A stretch of 64,000 nt of DNA from Ochromonas danica (taxonomy: Eukaryota > Sar > Chrysophyceae > Chromulinales > Chromulinaceae), in contig VKHL01000083.1 in the NCBI GenBank assembly GCA_015146655.1, forward strand, positions 60,360 through 124,359. The letters run 5' to 3'. The notes under the pieces are model-generated. The model was not told the DNA's origin. It saw nothing but the letters and a program-made list of their open reading frames with translations, and searched no databases. Position numbers and translations under genes: made by a program. Of this stretch, positions 21,444-31,672 are shown in pieces. The number at the start of each line of letters is the position of its first letter. Positions within the stretch are counted from its first letter, which is position 1.

Positions 21444-22940
21444 ATGAGAATTGAGAAGAAAGAGAAGAGATCAAATATCAAATCATTCATCATGAAGCTT
21501 GCTACGATTTATGGAAGTAATCTCTTTCTTGTCATAAAAGACAGTATCCTTCAACTTCCTCTCCATAAAGAAGAAGAAGAAGAAGTAAAACAAGAAAAAC
21601 AAAATGAAACAACAAATGTTGTTACGATGAAAATCTTCCAAACTGATCTTAGTCAAGGCAGTCAAATCCTTTCCATTGCAATTAATGAGACAGGTTGTCA
21701 ACTCTATGCTATCTATGATAATAAACTAGTAATAGCTTGGGATATTCCTAGTCATACTATACTAGGTCATAAAATGATTAAAAAGCGTCCAACTTCTCTT
21801 CTCTATAGTACAATACCTAAACCAGCACTAATCTTAGCTGATAAATTTGGTGATTTATTAGCATTACGTTTACCTGATTTACAAAAGGAAATTTTATTAG
21901 GTGGACATACTGCTTCAGTTGTTACTGATCTTCTCATACTTAATAATGAATTTTTAATTAGTGCTGATCGTGATGAAAAAATACGTATTTCTACTTTCCC
22001 TGCTGTAGAAACAATTACAAGTTATGCATTAGGACATAAAAGTGTTGTTTCTTGTTTAAGTGGATTAGTCATGAATGATAATGTTTTGATTGTATCTAGT
22101 GGATGGGATCATCAAATCTGTCTTTGGAAAGTTACACCTGGTGCTATGAAACCTTTATTTCATTATGCTTGTACTTTTGCACCTGTTGAGAGTGGTAGTA
22201 ATGGTAATGGTAGTAGTAATAGTAATGAAGATGTATCACCTACTCTAGTAGCAGAAGAAGATGAAGAAGAAGTGTCAGAGCAACCAGTTGATCAACAAGC
22301 ACAAGCACAAGCACAGGCACAGGAGGAGACAGAGGCAGAGCCACAACAACAACAACAACAAGGTGAGGAGGATGACATGATCCCAGAGAAGAGATTTGTA
22401 GAATCAGATGCTGGTCACTATCCTTTCAAAGTGATTAGTCAGCTAGTCTCTGTCATTTCAGCATCATCTTCAACGTCATCTTCAACTCAACAGAAAGGTC
22501 TAGTAGCAGCAATCTTCCGTGAGGAATGCTTTGTTAAGCTATTATTAGTAGAAAAAGATGAATTAGTAGAAGTTGGTCAGATTGATCTCCCTGCTCCTCC
22601 TGCAGATATCCTATTCCTCTCTCAGCATGATGTGTTAGTTCTAGGACCAAAACCTAACAGTCTTATGGCTTATCATTTGGATATGAAACAGGAGGAGGAA
22701 GGAAAAGTAGTGATAGAGGTAGTGTCATGTACTGAGAGAATATTCTCTCCTACTGTATTAGAGAGAATCGAGAATGAATCAGCAGCAGATTTTACTCAAC
22801 GTCTTGTTGCTGAGGCAGTGGGATTTGAAGGTGATACTGGTAAGCTTTTATCCAAATTATTCTTATTTGTATAGTGCTTGTATCATTAAGTTAACGCTGG
22901 TGTGTTTGTATGTGTTATGTGTGTGTATGTGTTGTGTGTG

Positions 22941-22975
<35 letters not shown>

Positions 22976-23084
22976 TGTAGGTATGAGGAAGCATGCCTTG
23001 GATCGTCCATTCAACAAAGATGAGAATATCAACTTTAATAGTAAGAGAGGATCTAAACGATCTAAGAGACAAAAGACAAACTAA
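21444..23084 (+). CDS. Trm82/WDR4-like subunit of tRNA m7G46 methyltransferase
   Basis: Trm82/WDR4 is the WD40 partner of the Trm8/METTL1 enzyme that makes 7-methylguanosine at position 46 of tRNAs. Exons 21444-22839 and 22981-23084 join in phase into 499 residues. The diagnostic stretches are KRPTSLLYS, ADKFGDLLALRLPD, SADRDEKIRISTFP, ALGHKSVVSCLS and SSGWDHQICLWKV, all as in the Trm82 family. A Ser/Asn, Glu and Gln/Ala-rich insertion (about residues 245-305) interrupts the propeller. Exon 2 is short and ends in the basic tail KRGSKRSKRQKTN, probably a nuclear localisation signal. The 141-bp intron is largely TG repeat right up to its acceptor. An alternative start is the Met at 21492. The call is firm. 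Confidence 0.9.
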
Positions 23085-23454
23085 AGAGCCATCTAGTTGT
23101 TACAGACTGTTGATACAGTGATCTATACCCATTCTTCATAGATTATTGACTGCCCCATTGTGACGTAACCTACTGCTACTCTCTTATTAAGTTAATAGGC
23201 TTCCCTCTTATTAAGTTAATGAGTTGATTAGGGATAATGTACTAAACCACAACATTAGCACACCATATGACAGAAAGAAAGGTACTTGTGAAAGAGGAAC
23301 CTTATTAAGTTAAACATCTTAACAACACGATAATATACTAGAGGTGGTGAGGTAGTGAAAGGAGGTGTGTGTATATGAGAGAGTGAGAGAGAGAGAGAGA
23401 GAGACAGGGAAGGGTAGAACAAGGAGGATTAAGTCCTTTATTAATCTAAACGAT
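23085..23454. other. Convergent intergenic region with repeated TTAAGTTAA motif
   Basis: The 3' ends of Trm82 and ferredoxin 1 face each other here. Three copies of a TTATTAAGTTAA core lie at about 23186, 23211 and 23302, plus a GA-rich tract at 23377-23405. No gene is seen. Confidence 0.55.
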
Positions 23455-23898
23455 CTAAACTTGAGTTTTAAACTGTGCATTAAGCATTTCATCTTCAGGG
23501 ATAATACGAATCTTACAATCTCCCTGAGGAAATGTCATACATCCCAATGCATAACCTTTCGCTACCACTGACTCATCTAGTGTACCCGCTGTACGCTCTA
23601 CATTACCAGAGACTACTTGGCATGGACAGGTTAGACAGACGCCTAACTTACAATCATGAGGGAAGTCAATACCAGCATCAATGGCAGCATCTAGTACAGA
23701 GGTATCCTCTGCACAGTCCACGACTGTCTCTACCCCTTCTTTCTCTATGGTAACCTTATGTGTCTTAGCCGCTAAGACATGTGATGATACTGCTTGTCCT
23801 TGTCTTTGCATGAGCAGACCTGTAGGATGAAGGACGAAGGCAGTGGTAGTAATGGTCAATAAGACAACAACAGCAAGAAGAAAGAGCATGGATTGCAT
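23455..23898 (-). CDS. Plastid-type [2Fe-2S] ferredoxin 1
   Basis: Photosynthetic ferredoxin carries electrons from photosystem I to NADP reductase, nitrite and sulfite reductases and others. This intronless gene encodes 147 residues. The cluster ligands lie in CKLGVCLTC (C-x4-C-x2-C), and the fourth Cys is in GYALGCMTFP. The leader MQSMLFLLAVVVLLTITTTA is a strong signal peptide, followed by Phe (TTAFVLHP). That is the aromatic +1 rule for proteins crossing into complex red-derived plastids, with a Gln/Ser-rich transit segment before the mature start near HKVTIEKEGVE. The gene is convergent with Trm82 and divergent from the TPR gene. It differs strongly from ferredoxin 2 at 28170-28890, so the two are not a recent duplication. 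Confidence 0.95.
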   Translation of the reverse strand: MQSMLFLLAVVVLLTITTTAFVLHPTGLLMQRQGQAVSSHVLAAKTHKVTIEKEGVETVVDCAEDTSVLDAAIDAGIDFPHDCKLGVCLTCPCQVVSGNVERTAGTLDESVVAKGYALGCMTFPQGDCKIRIIPEDEMLNAQFKTQV

Positions 23899-24311
23899 AT
23901 TATCAACTAGAGAAGAAGCAAGGACAATTGAGCTTTGAGGTTATAGTAGAATTCAAGTGCAAAAGATGACAAGGTACACAGCAGATTGAGCAAGTGGAGT
24001 CAAGTTGATTTGTGCTTCTTTGCTCTGGTTGATCTGACGTGATCCTTGATGCTTGCCACAGACAGAGTGAGGGAGGTGAGAGGGGAGGTCGTTAACTTCA
24101 CATGCACATCTTCCCCTGCAGTGAGTGTGGTGGGTGATGAGTGATGAGACACAGATAGTCAGAATCTGGAGATTTAAAGAGATTAACGATGTGTATGTGT
24201 TTCAGATAGCCAGAATCTGGAGATCAGATGCAGAGATAAGGGGGTGAGGGCAGCAGAGAGAAGTGCCCCAGAGAGAAGTGGAGCAGGGGGGGGGATGAGA
24301 TCAAATTGGAC
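23899..24311. promoter_or_regulatory. Divergent promoter region, ferredoxin 1 and TPR gene
   Basis: This 413-bp stretch contains a direct repeat, CAGAATCTGGAGAT, at about 24161 and 24211, and an AGAGAAGTG pair just before the TPR start. No gene is seen; the promoter role is by position. Confidence 0.45.
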
Positions 24312-27300
24312 ATGACTATGACGATGATGGAGGATAATCAAGATAAGGATAAGATGGGTATGGGTAGTCAAGAAAAGACTCATGAAGAAGATCTTCATCA
24401 TCTTGCTTTAGAAATCTATACAAAACATCAACAACTCAATGAGAATCCATCCCTTCTTTCTATTGAATTACTTCAACTTTGTGAACATTTCTTTATAGTA
24501 AGTCAATTTAATTGGAATCAGAATCAAAAAAATGAAATGAAAACTGAAAGTAAAAAAGATACTATCCATGAAACTGAAAGATCTTCTTCTTCCTCTACTG
24601 TCTCTCCCTCTGTCTCTGTCTCAGTGTCAGTGTCAGCAGATCTTCTCTCAGTCCTTTATATCTATGCTGACCTCTTAGAAGACAATGAAGAGAGAAGGAA
24701 AGAAGCCTTAGTCATCTATGAAAAGATCCTCGTCCTTCAACAAGCTAACTCCTCCTCCTCCTCCTCCTCTAATAACAATAACAAGGAGTTAAATGAAGAA
24801 ACCTTACAAACTGTTCTTCGATTAGCTCATCTGAGTGATTCCTCAGAAGACATGACTCGTGCAGTACAATACTACCACCTAGCTTATCAATACTATCGTC
24901 CTCTTTTGATTCCTAAGGAAGGAGACCTTCCTGTGAAGTCTATTGGTGATGGCAAGGAGGGGGTAGAGGGGGTGGTGGCGGTGGTGGCGGTGGTGGAGGA
25001 GGAGGTGCAGAAGGCCATCTTCCTTGCCAATCTATATGCTAATCTTCTCTTCAATGCCCAGGCTTATGACAAAGCAGAAGAAGTCTATACTACACTATTA
25101 GATTACTATGAACAACAACAGCAAGAACAACAGCAACAAGTGGAACAAGATCAGCTGCAAGGGCAGCAACAGCAACAGCAGCAATCCATCCAAGAAGAGA
25201 CTGCTGCTCGATCATTTCGATCACAATCTAGTTCCACCTTTTCTTCTCTAGAAGATGCCAGATTGGATGGCTTAGTACCTCCTCCTCCTCCTCCTCCTCC
25301 TCCTTCTTCTTCTATCAAACCTAAAAAGACTAACAGCAGCAGCGTTGCTAATGATGTTGAATACAAACTTGGATTATGTCTGGAAAAGCAAGGGAAGCTG
25401 GAGGCTGCAGGTGAAAGATATGCTTCGTATCTTTCATTGGATATGTTAGACGAGGTGAATGTTGAAGAACTACCTATCCTCCTCCTCCCTCTTCCTCCCC
25501 ATCATACATTCTCTCATACAAATGATACTTCATTGAAATCAGAGGAAGAGTATGATGAGACAGGAGATGGACTTCGGTCACCTCAAAGTCCTCCTAAACT
25601 TAGTTCCAATTCTCAAGAATGTGAAGGAGTACTCGTAGGATTCCAACCTTTTGCTTATTCTCATCTTATCTCTGTGCTGGAGAAGCAAAAGCGCTATGGG
25701 GCAGCAGCTTTTGTACAATATAATCTTTGTCGCCTACGGAGAGACTCTCTACAAACTGCACTTCGAGATGATTATTTCAAGTATTCAATTACTCAAGAAG
25801 AAAGTGGAAGTGAAGATAGTGACAAAGCTGTTTTGAATAGCGAGAGAAAGGAAAGAATGAAGTCTCAGAAAAAGGAGAAAACACAATTGGCTTCAGCCTA
25901 CTATGCTCTGTCAATTCTATATATTAAGACTGCTGGGCGATCGATAGCCAAGGTAACTAAAGATGTTCCTGCTATTGGAGGGTCAAAAGAAGGTGGTTTT
26001 CATCATCCTCCTCCACCCCTTGAAGGAATTCCTCAGACTCTTCATCACGATTTATCCTCTGCTTCCATATTTTCTACAGACTCTCCCTTGCCGAAGCGTC
26101 CATCAGAGGCAAGTTTACCCGAAACAATTATTGCTGCTGATGAAAGTTCAGGACAGCAGCGTCAAGAGAGGCTGGTGACTATGGCTGAACGATATGCCCA
26201 ACTGTTCCTTCGACTTTCTCCATTTTCTCAAGTGGGACCGAAAGGAAGTTTAGCACAAGTGGATGAAATTTATATTGGAGATGAATCGAATGAAAATGAG
26301 GGACTGGAAAAGACAGAGGATGTGAAGAAGGCTATTCAGAATTTGGCGGGGACATTTCTCTCCTTTGGATATAGAACACCCGCAATGCCTCTGCTGGAGC
26401 TTGTCTATACACTTCTCCCTCCACTGGTGCCTACGGTCACTCTCTTAACTTCAGAAACACCAAATGAAGAGGAGAAAGCAGAGGAAGCTGATCGGGCAAC
26501 TCTGGATCTTCTACATAAAATGCTGGGACTTTACAAAGCTGAACATCAGAGCAACCAGGTTGAACAAACTTATCGACGCCTTATGACTGTTACTTCTCAC
26601 TTAATAGAAATGGAAATTGAGCGAAAGAAGAAGCAAGACCAAAGAGTCAAGGGAATTTCTTCTCTGAAAAACGAGCATGCAAATAGTGATAATCTTGCTG
26701 TTAGCGGCGACGCTTCTCCTTTGGGCAGCAATGGAACTTCAACTGTCGGCCTTGCCTTATGTTGTGGCAGGTATGAAGAGGTCGCACAGCACAGGTGTGA
26801 AATGCTTCACTTGCATCTCCACCTTGGCCATTATTTCTTCAATCAGAACCGTATGGTGCAGGCAGAGGAAGAGTATCGGCTTGCGCGTGACAATAATCTT
26901 CTCTATGCTCTCACGGCAAACCGTTTGCTAACTCTACCACCTTCTCCTACCGTGAATATTGAGGAGATGATCGAAGTGTTAAAACCTATATTACCCCTTT
27001 TGCTCTCGTCTCCTACTAATCAGCAACAATCACAGCAAAAGTCGCAGCAACCACAATCAAAGGATCAACCAGGAATCAAAGAAGAAAGACTCAAAACGGA
27101 ACAGAACCTGTATTTCATTAAGAGGTATATCTATTTGTTAGTTGAGAGTCTTTTCAATCTTGGAAGAGCTTTGCATCGACTAAATTCCACACAAGAAGCT
27201 AAAGAATGCTATTTACTCTCCTTCCGTGTTATTCCTTGCTATAAAAGGGCCCACGCTCAGCTTGCTGAAATGGTGAATCATGAGAATAAAACATCTTCTG

Positions 27301-27926
27301 TTGCACTGCCTCAGGAAGAGGAAAGTTTTTTCCTTCTCATTGAGCATCATTTGGCGACTGTTTATTTCAAAGAGGGAGACTATCTCTCTGCACTCCCACA
27401 CTATCGGGCTGTCTATGAAGCTAAACTCAAGCACTATGGAGCGCAAAGCCCAGCTATTTGTGGTGCTGCAAATGAAGTTGCATCACTGTATACTGTGACA
27501 CATCAATTTAACGAAGCCTGGACTTTATACCAGCAAACATACAATATTCGTCTAGCTGCTTATGGCCCACGTCATCCGGACAGTCTACTGTCCTTGCTCA
27601 ATCGAGCATACCTTAACCAGAAGCTACACCACTGGGAAGAAGCTAAACATGATTACCAACAGTGTTTGACTGATAGTATCCAACTGTTCGGCGCTGATCA
27701 TGCTTTTGTGCAGAAAGTGAAAGGCAAGGCAGGGACACTTGATTTTGAGCGGCAACTGGTCGAGGAGGAAGAAAAGAAAAGAAAGAATGAAGCAGAATCA
27801 TCTTCGCAAGCGGCGAGAAAAGGAAGTTTAAAACCTTCATCGACACCCACCCCGTCGGTCAGTGTGGATCTATCATCTCCCAGCACTTCCACGGCAGAAA
27901 CAACTCATTGCTGTGTCATATGCTAA
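24312..27926 (+). CDS. Large TPR protein with C-terminal CaaX-type cysteine motif
   Basis: One uninterrupted frame encodes 1,204 residues from the ATG at 24312. Helical repeats of the tetratricopeptide type run along it. The clearest lie at about 930-1150, in the style of kinesin light chain repeats: LATVYFKEGDYLSALPHYRAV, EVASLYTVTHQFNEAWTLY, IRLAAYGPRHPDSLLSLLNRA and HWEEAKHDYQQCL. The middle contains Gln-, Pro- and Ser-rich expansions (about residues 260-340). The protein ends in ...HCCVIC, and its last four residues, CVIC, fit a CaaX box with an additional adjacent Cys, so prenylation and membrane attachment are plausible. Function is not recognisable beyond protein-protein scaffolding. 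It is intronless despite its length. The CaaX reading depends on the last codon being correct. Confidence 0.8.
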   Translation: MTMTMMEDNQDKDKMGMGSQEKTHEEDLHHLALEIYTKHQQLNENPSLLSIELLQLCEHFFIVSQFNWNQNQKNEMKTESKKDTIHETERSSSSSTVSPSVSVSVSVSADLLSVLYIYADLLEDNEERRKEALVIYEKILVLQQANSSSSSSSNNNNKELNEETLQTVLRLAHLSDSSEDMTRAVQYYHLAYQYYRPLLIPKEGDLPVKSIGDGKEGVEGVVAVVAVVEEEVQKAIFLANLYANLLFNAQAYDKAEEVYTTLLDYYEQQQQEQQQQVEQDQLQGQQQQQQQSIQEETAARSFRSQSSSTFSSLEDARLDGLVPPPPPPPPPSSSIKPKKTNSSSVANDVEYKLGLCLEKQGKLEAAGERYASYLSLDMLDEVNVEELPILLLPLPPHHTFSHTNDTSLKSEEEYDETGDGLRSPQSPPKLSSNSQECEGVLVGFQPFAYSHLISVLEKQKRYGAAAFVQYNLCRLRRDSLQTALRDDYFKYSITQEESGSEDSDKAVLNSERKERMKSQKKEKTQLASAYYALSILYIKTAGRSIAKVTKDVPAIGGSKEGGFHHPPPPLEGIPQTLHHDLSSASIFSTDSPLPKRPSEASLPETIIAADESSGQQRQERLVTMAERYAQLFLRLSPFSQVGPKGSLAQVDEIYIGDESNENEGLEKTEDVKKAIQNLAGTFLSFGYRTPAMPLLELVYTLLPPLVPTVTLLTSETPNEEEKAEEADRATLDLLHKMLGLYKAEHQSNQVEQTYRRLMTVTSHLIEMEIERKKKQDQRVKGISSLKNEHANSDNLAVSGDASPLGSNGTSTVGLALCCGRYEEVAQHRCEMLHLHLHLGHYFFNQNRMVQAEEEYRLARDNNLLYALTANRLLTLPPSPTVNIEEMIEVLKPILPLLLSSPTNQQQSQQKSQQPQSKDQPGIKEERLKTEQNLYFIKRYIYLLVESLFNLGRALHRLNSTQEAKECYLLSFRVIPCYKRAHAQLAEMVNHENKTSSVALPQEEESFFLLIEHHLATVYFKEGDYLSALPHYRAVYEAKLKHYGAQSPAICGAANEVASLYTVTHQFNEAWTLYQQTYNIRLAAYGPRHPDSLLSLLNRAYLNQKLHHWEEAKHDYQQCLTDSIQLFGADHAFVQKVKGKAGTLDFERQLVEEEEKKRKNEAESSSQAARKGSLKPSSTPTPSVSVDLSSPSTSTAETTHCCVIC

Positions 27927-28169
27927 AGTTTGTCTGTCTATTAATCACCCATATAGAGATCACAATTGTAGAGATCCTCTACTGAGGCTTTGTTTATGCA
28001 TGTTAAACCTGTTTTGAGAAAAAGGAAGTAAGAAAGATAAGATCAAATTCCATCACACCGCGGCGATTTAGAATTAGAAGGAAAATAACATTATGCATAC
28101 AAAGAGGTGGGGAATAAGGCAGAAGAGAAGGGTCGTCAATCAGCAAACAAGTCTGAGCTTGCTAGCTCT

Positions 28170-28890
28170 TTAGAAGTTGAAGAATCCCTTCTTGGGTTGC
28201 TCTCTCTTGTTCTTGTCAACATACTTGAAATCATTATAGCTCTGCTCAAACTGACCGTATTGCAACTCGTAGCACTCGTCATACTTGTCGAGCTCTATGA
28301 CAGCACCATCAGCCTTGGGGTAGGCCTGGCAGACACAGAGATAGCCAGCATCAATCTGATTCTGACCAAGACCATGAATAGCTAATTGAACCTTATCCTT
28401 GCCTTCCTTGAACTATTAACAAAAAACCAAACAATCAAAAATACAATGGGTAAGATTAAAATATAAGAAAGCAGATATGATATTTGTAGTTGTAATCAAC
28501 TTCAACATAACCAACCCCCCTACCCTTCTTCCATCAGATTGTTTGATGCAAAAATATTGCACAAAATGAAAATATTATATGAATTTATTGACTTACCTTG
28601 CCAGCACATGAGATGCAAACACCATTACGGCAAGAATTAGGCAAATGCTTCCAAATCTTCTCAGCAGCTTCCAAGAGGTTAGTAGTCTCAGGCACAGTGA
28701 CAGTCTTCTCTTCTCCATTATAGATGAAGGTGACCTTATGAGACTTGCTAGGATCTAATTGATCAATAAGTTCCATAGGAACAGGTCTATCACGCAAAAG
28801 AGTTGCAGGTCTCATAGCAATCTTTGGATTAATCCAAGCAGCAACACTGGCAAGCATGCAAAGCACAACAACTAATGTCCTAGCAAACAT
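28170..28890 (-). CDS. Plastid-targeted [2Fe-2S] ferredoxin 2 with C-terminal extension
   Basis: Exons 28890-28597 and 28412-28170 join in phase into 178 residues. The leader MFARTLVVVLCMLASVAAW is a signal peptide with an aromatic residue just after the expected cleavage site, then an Arg/Pro-rich transit segment. The ferredoxin domain has ligands in CRNGVCISC (C-x4-C-x2-C), and the fourth ligand is Cys in GYLCVCQAYPKAD. Beyond the usual end it continues with an acidic/aromatic tail (ELDKYDECYELQYGQFEQSY) and a basic end, KKREQPKKGFF-like. This extension is longer than in ordinary PetF, so it may serve a special partner rather than bulk electron flow. The 184-bp intron interrupts the cluster loop right after SCAGK. 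The gene is convergent with the TPR gene, with 243 bases between stops. Confidence 0.93.
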
Positions 28891-30254
28891 CTTTTTTTTC
28901 TTTTATGATAATAAAATAACTAGTTAAGAGAAAGAAAGTTCCTATAGCAAAGGATATAACAAATGATTGTTGTTGTTGTTTTTGTTTGGATGATTGAATT
29001 CCAATTGATTCTGCTGAGGAAGGCAAGGGGGTTGAGCAAGGTTGACAAGATAGTATTCAAGGTTGGCCTGCCCACAGTCTGCAGTGCAACAAGTGCAACC
29101 CACCCCCACCCCTCCAAGCCTCAGATCGTGCAAAACTCACTTCTATCACACATCTAACTCTATAAATCAGGGTTCTAAATGCTATTCCCAACCCAACCAC
29201 CCATACAGTGCACAGAGTGCAGCTGCTGAGACTCTGCTGGCCACCACACAGTGCAGGTAGAGCAATGGGAAGTTAAACCCTCCCTTCTTTCTCCACCCAC
29301 CCCGCAACAGAAGGAAGTCTAAGTTGAAAGTTAAGTTGTAGTTGTGTTAGTTGTGTTCAATTTCGATTTGGCTTGATATTTTCGGATTTTCCAAATAAAT
29401 ATCGGGTACAGTATGACGGAGACGATAACAATCACTTGGTCCAAAAATGGATACTATCTAGACCTATTATCTGTTGTTTGATAATAATCACGTTGAAGAA
29501 ATATGAAAAGGAATTTTAGTAAACATTGTGTTGGAATTGATAAAATAGTAGTTTTGATGAGTTCCAATATCTTGAAAGATAAAACAACAACAACAAAGTA
29601 CTTCACAATTGTTATTTTGATCTCTTGGTCTGTTTGACATGGAAGACTACAAGAGAATGAACAGATCCACGGTCAGGGTTAGGGTTAGACAAGTAGATTC
29701 AAACAATATAGCTAGCTACTAGTCTAGACAAGAAGTAGTGAGGTTATAATCCAACAGGGCCTCTCCCTCTCACTGTGTAGGCTGTTCGAGAAGTCGATGT
29801 TATCTTCTTTGGTAAGCCCAAGACAGGCCCAGGTGATGTGCTCCCTCAAGAGCAGCAGGAGGAGAAGAAGAAGAAGAAGAAGGAGGAGGAGGAGATGAGT
29901 AGGTCTCTAAGCGTGATGCCTATGAAGAGCCCATGAAATAGGCCTAGTAATAGATATACAATAACAATATAAAGACTTGGTAACAACAGGAGGTCTTTAC
30001 TACTTAATTTACGATAATGAACTTATTACTGGAGGAACAAGTCTTGGACTAACTGCTGTATATGTTAAATTATTGTTAATTATTATTACTATTTCATTCT
30101 AAAACTTGTCATAAATCAGTAGTACTGCGACAGATTTTTGAAAGGATTAGTAACTATTCTTTATATTTGGTTTATGTGCTTATCCTTTATGATGGGTTTG
30201 TCCCCTGTCCACACAAATGACATTAAACGGAAGCGGTACACCTTAAAACTCACC
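28891..30254. other. Gene-poor region upstream of ferredoxin 2
   Basis: No intact gene is seen. Two short coding-like relics can be read on the plus strand. One at about 29778-29940 (AVREVDVIFFGKPKTGPGDV, then Gln, Lys and Glu runs, preceded by an AG) could be an exon or a decayed fragment. One at about 30000-30095 reads GGLYYLIYDNELITGG. A short interstitial TTAGGG-type telomere-like repeat (CAGGGTTAGGGTTAG) lies at about 29674. The part next to ferredoxin 2 should hold its promoter. Confidence 0.45.
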
Positions 30255-30805
30255 ATCTTGCAGTCCAAAATGTCTAAAATAACTGTAAAATGTGGTAAAA
30301 AGAAGATCCTCTTCCCACCTTCTATCGAAGAGACTAGAAGCATACCATGGCACAGTACTCTCTTCACAGGAAAGAAGAATTAACGGTGGACATTGGAAAG
30401 TGATGGCTTCTTCATTCATATAGTAGATGATATCGATCTTCCCAGCGGGTGGTGCAGGGACATCATCAATGAAATTACAAATATACCGCTCCATAGGAAT
30501 AGCATTGACAACTTGTTGTTGACTGTTACCACTACCTCCACTACCTCTATTACCACTAGATAGAGCTTCCCGGTTTTAGTGTTGAAATACCCTCTGCCAC
30601 CACTACTACCAACGCTACCCCTACTTCCACCACTACCTCTTCTTCCTTTCCGATGCAGCTCCACTGCTAGTATAGCCACTACTGCTCCTCCCACGAGAAC
30701 TCTGTCCTTTTCCAACACCTCCTCCTGTTCCACTTCTTCTTCGATGATCAGGAAAGGCTTGTAGGAAAGGAAAGCAAAAGAATTCAATTCCTTCAGGAAG
30801 ACTTC
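30255..30805 (-). pseudogene. Decayed inverted copy of part of the DENN gene
   Basis: The minus strand closely matches the DENND4-like gene starting 0.9 kb downstream. It carries PEGIEF, then SSGGRGYFNTKT, KLYL, MERYICNFIDDVPAPPAGKI, YYMNEEAITFQCPPL and PWYASSL in the parental order. Large pieces are missing between these islands. They correspond to parental positions of roughly 32245-32395, 32585-32680 and 32860-33265, and reading frames shift between islands. There is no start codon context and no intact domain. The copy has no parental introns to test, since the matched part is a single exon. It is a truncated, rearranged duplicate rather than a functional gene. Confidence 0.85.
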
Positions 30806-31672
30806 ATTAGGATAGAGATAAGTAATGATCATTGACATGTACAGCACTGGTAAGACTAAGATGCATGTTATCCAGCATCATAATGACAATAAAGATCACG
30901 AGACTGGACATGATAATAATGTCCAGCAAAACATCTTTCCAAATGATGAGGTATTAATAGGCAACAGCTGCAGTTAGAAGATGTTGAGGAGGGACAGAGT
31001 GGAAGGATTTTGATTATGACCTGAGCTCTCACTTCTTGTTGCCATTCTCAGAGGAAACGTTGAAGTTCCCTCATCATCTTCGTATCTTTTCATTCTCTTT
31101 CAGTTTCTGTCTTCAATTCACTTATGCAGTTCAGTGTTAACTTAAGGAGAAGACTGACTCAAGCAGGTGAATGAAGGTGAAGGAGATGATGCTATTTGGT
31201 GTGTTGAAATCATTTGATCACATTGGATTCAAGTCATGGAATGACTAACTATTGAACATCAGTCGACACAACATGAAATGGACATATTCTTTTCGGATAT
31301 CTTCATTCCAAGATTGAACGTCATCAATCATGGAACGAACACATCGGAAATGAAGATATCCAATTCATCTTGTGTCCATTGATGTTCAATAGCTACAGTA
31401 GTCATTCCATGACTTGAATACAATCTAACAATGCAATCAAAGGCCAGTCTAGGTCTGTATATAACAGTAGGTTAACTTCCCAGAAGACCGTTTATCCTTT
31501 TGTCTGTCTGTTTGGGTGTGTTGCTGGCTGGCTGTTGCGAGTGTTGTTGTTGTTTGTCATGACTTGGACAAAGGGAGTGAGGGTGACTCACTAATAGGAT
31601 CATTTACTTATCACGAAGGAGTCTTGTGGACTATTCTATCATTCTTCTATTCTCTATTAATAAAGAAGAGAA
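30806..31672. other. Intergenic upstream of the DENN gene
   Basis: No gene is seen. The region contains a TTAACTTAAG motif at 31137 and the large fold-back repeat at 31213-31441. The DENN promoter should lie between the repeat and 31672. Confidence 0.5.
31213..31441. repeat. Imperfect inverted repeat, arms about 100 bases
   Basis: The left arm begins TTTGATCACATTGGATTC and the right arm ends GAATACAATCTAACAATGC-AATCAAA. The arms share ATTCAAGTCATGGAATGACTA, CTATTGAACATCA and GGACACAA-ATGAA in mirrored order, with small insertions. The centre near 31330 is unpaired. The right arm read on the minus strand gives LYSSHGMTTVAIEHQWTQDE with no stop, so the arms may be fragments of a former coding element, as in the COMMD1 intron. 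A non-autonomous fold-back element is the alternative. Confidence 0.65.

Noticed and set aside
29674-29692. TTAGGG-type interstitial telomere sequence
   Set aside because: Only about two and a half units; too short to argue for a former chromosome end.
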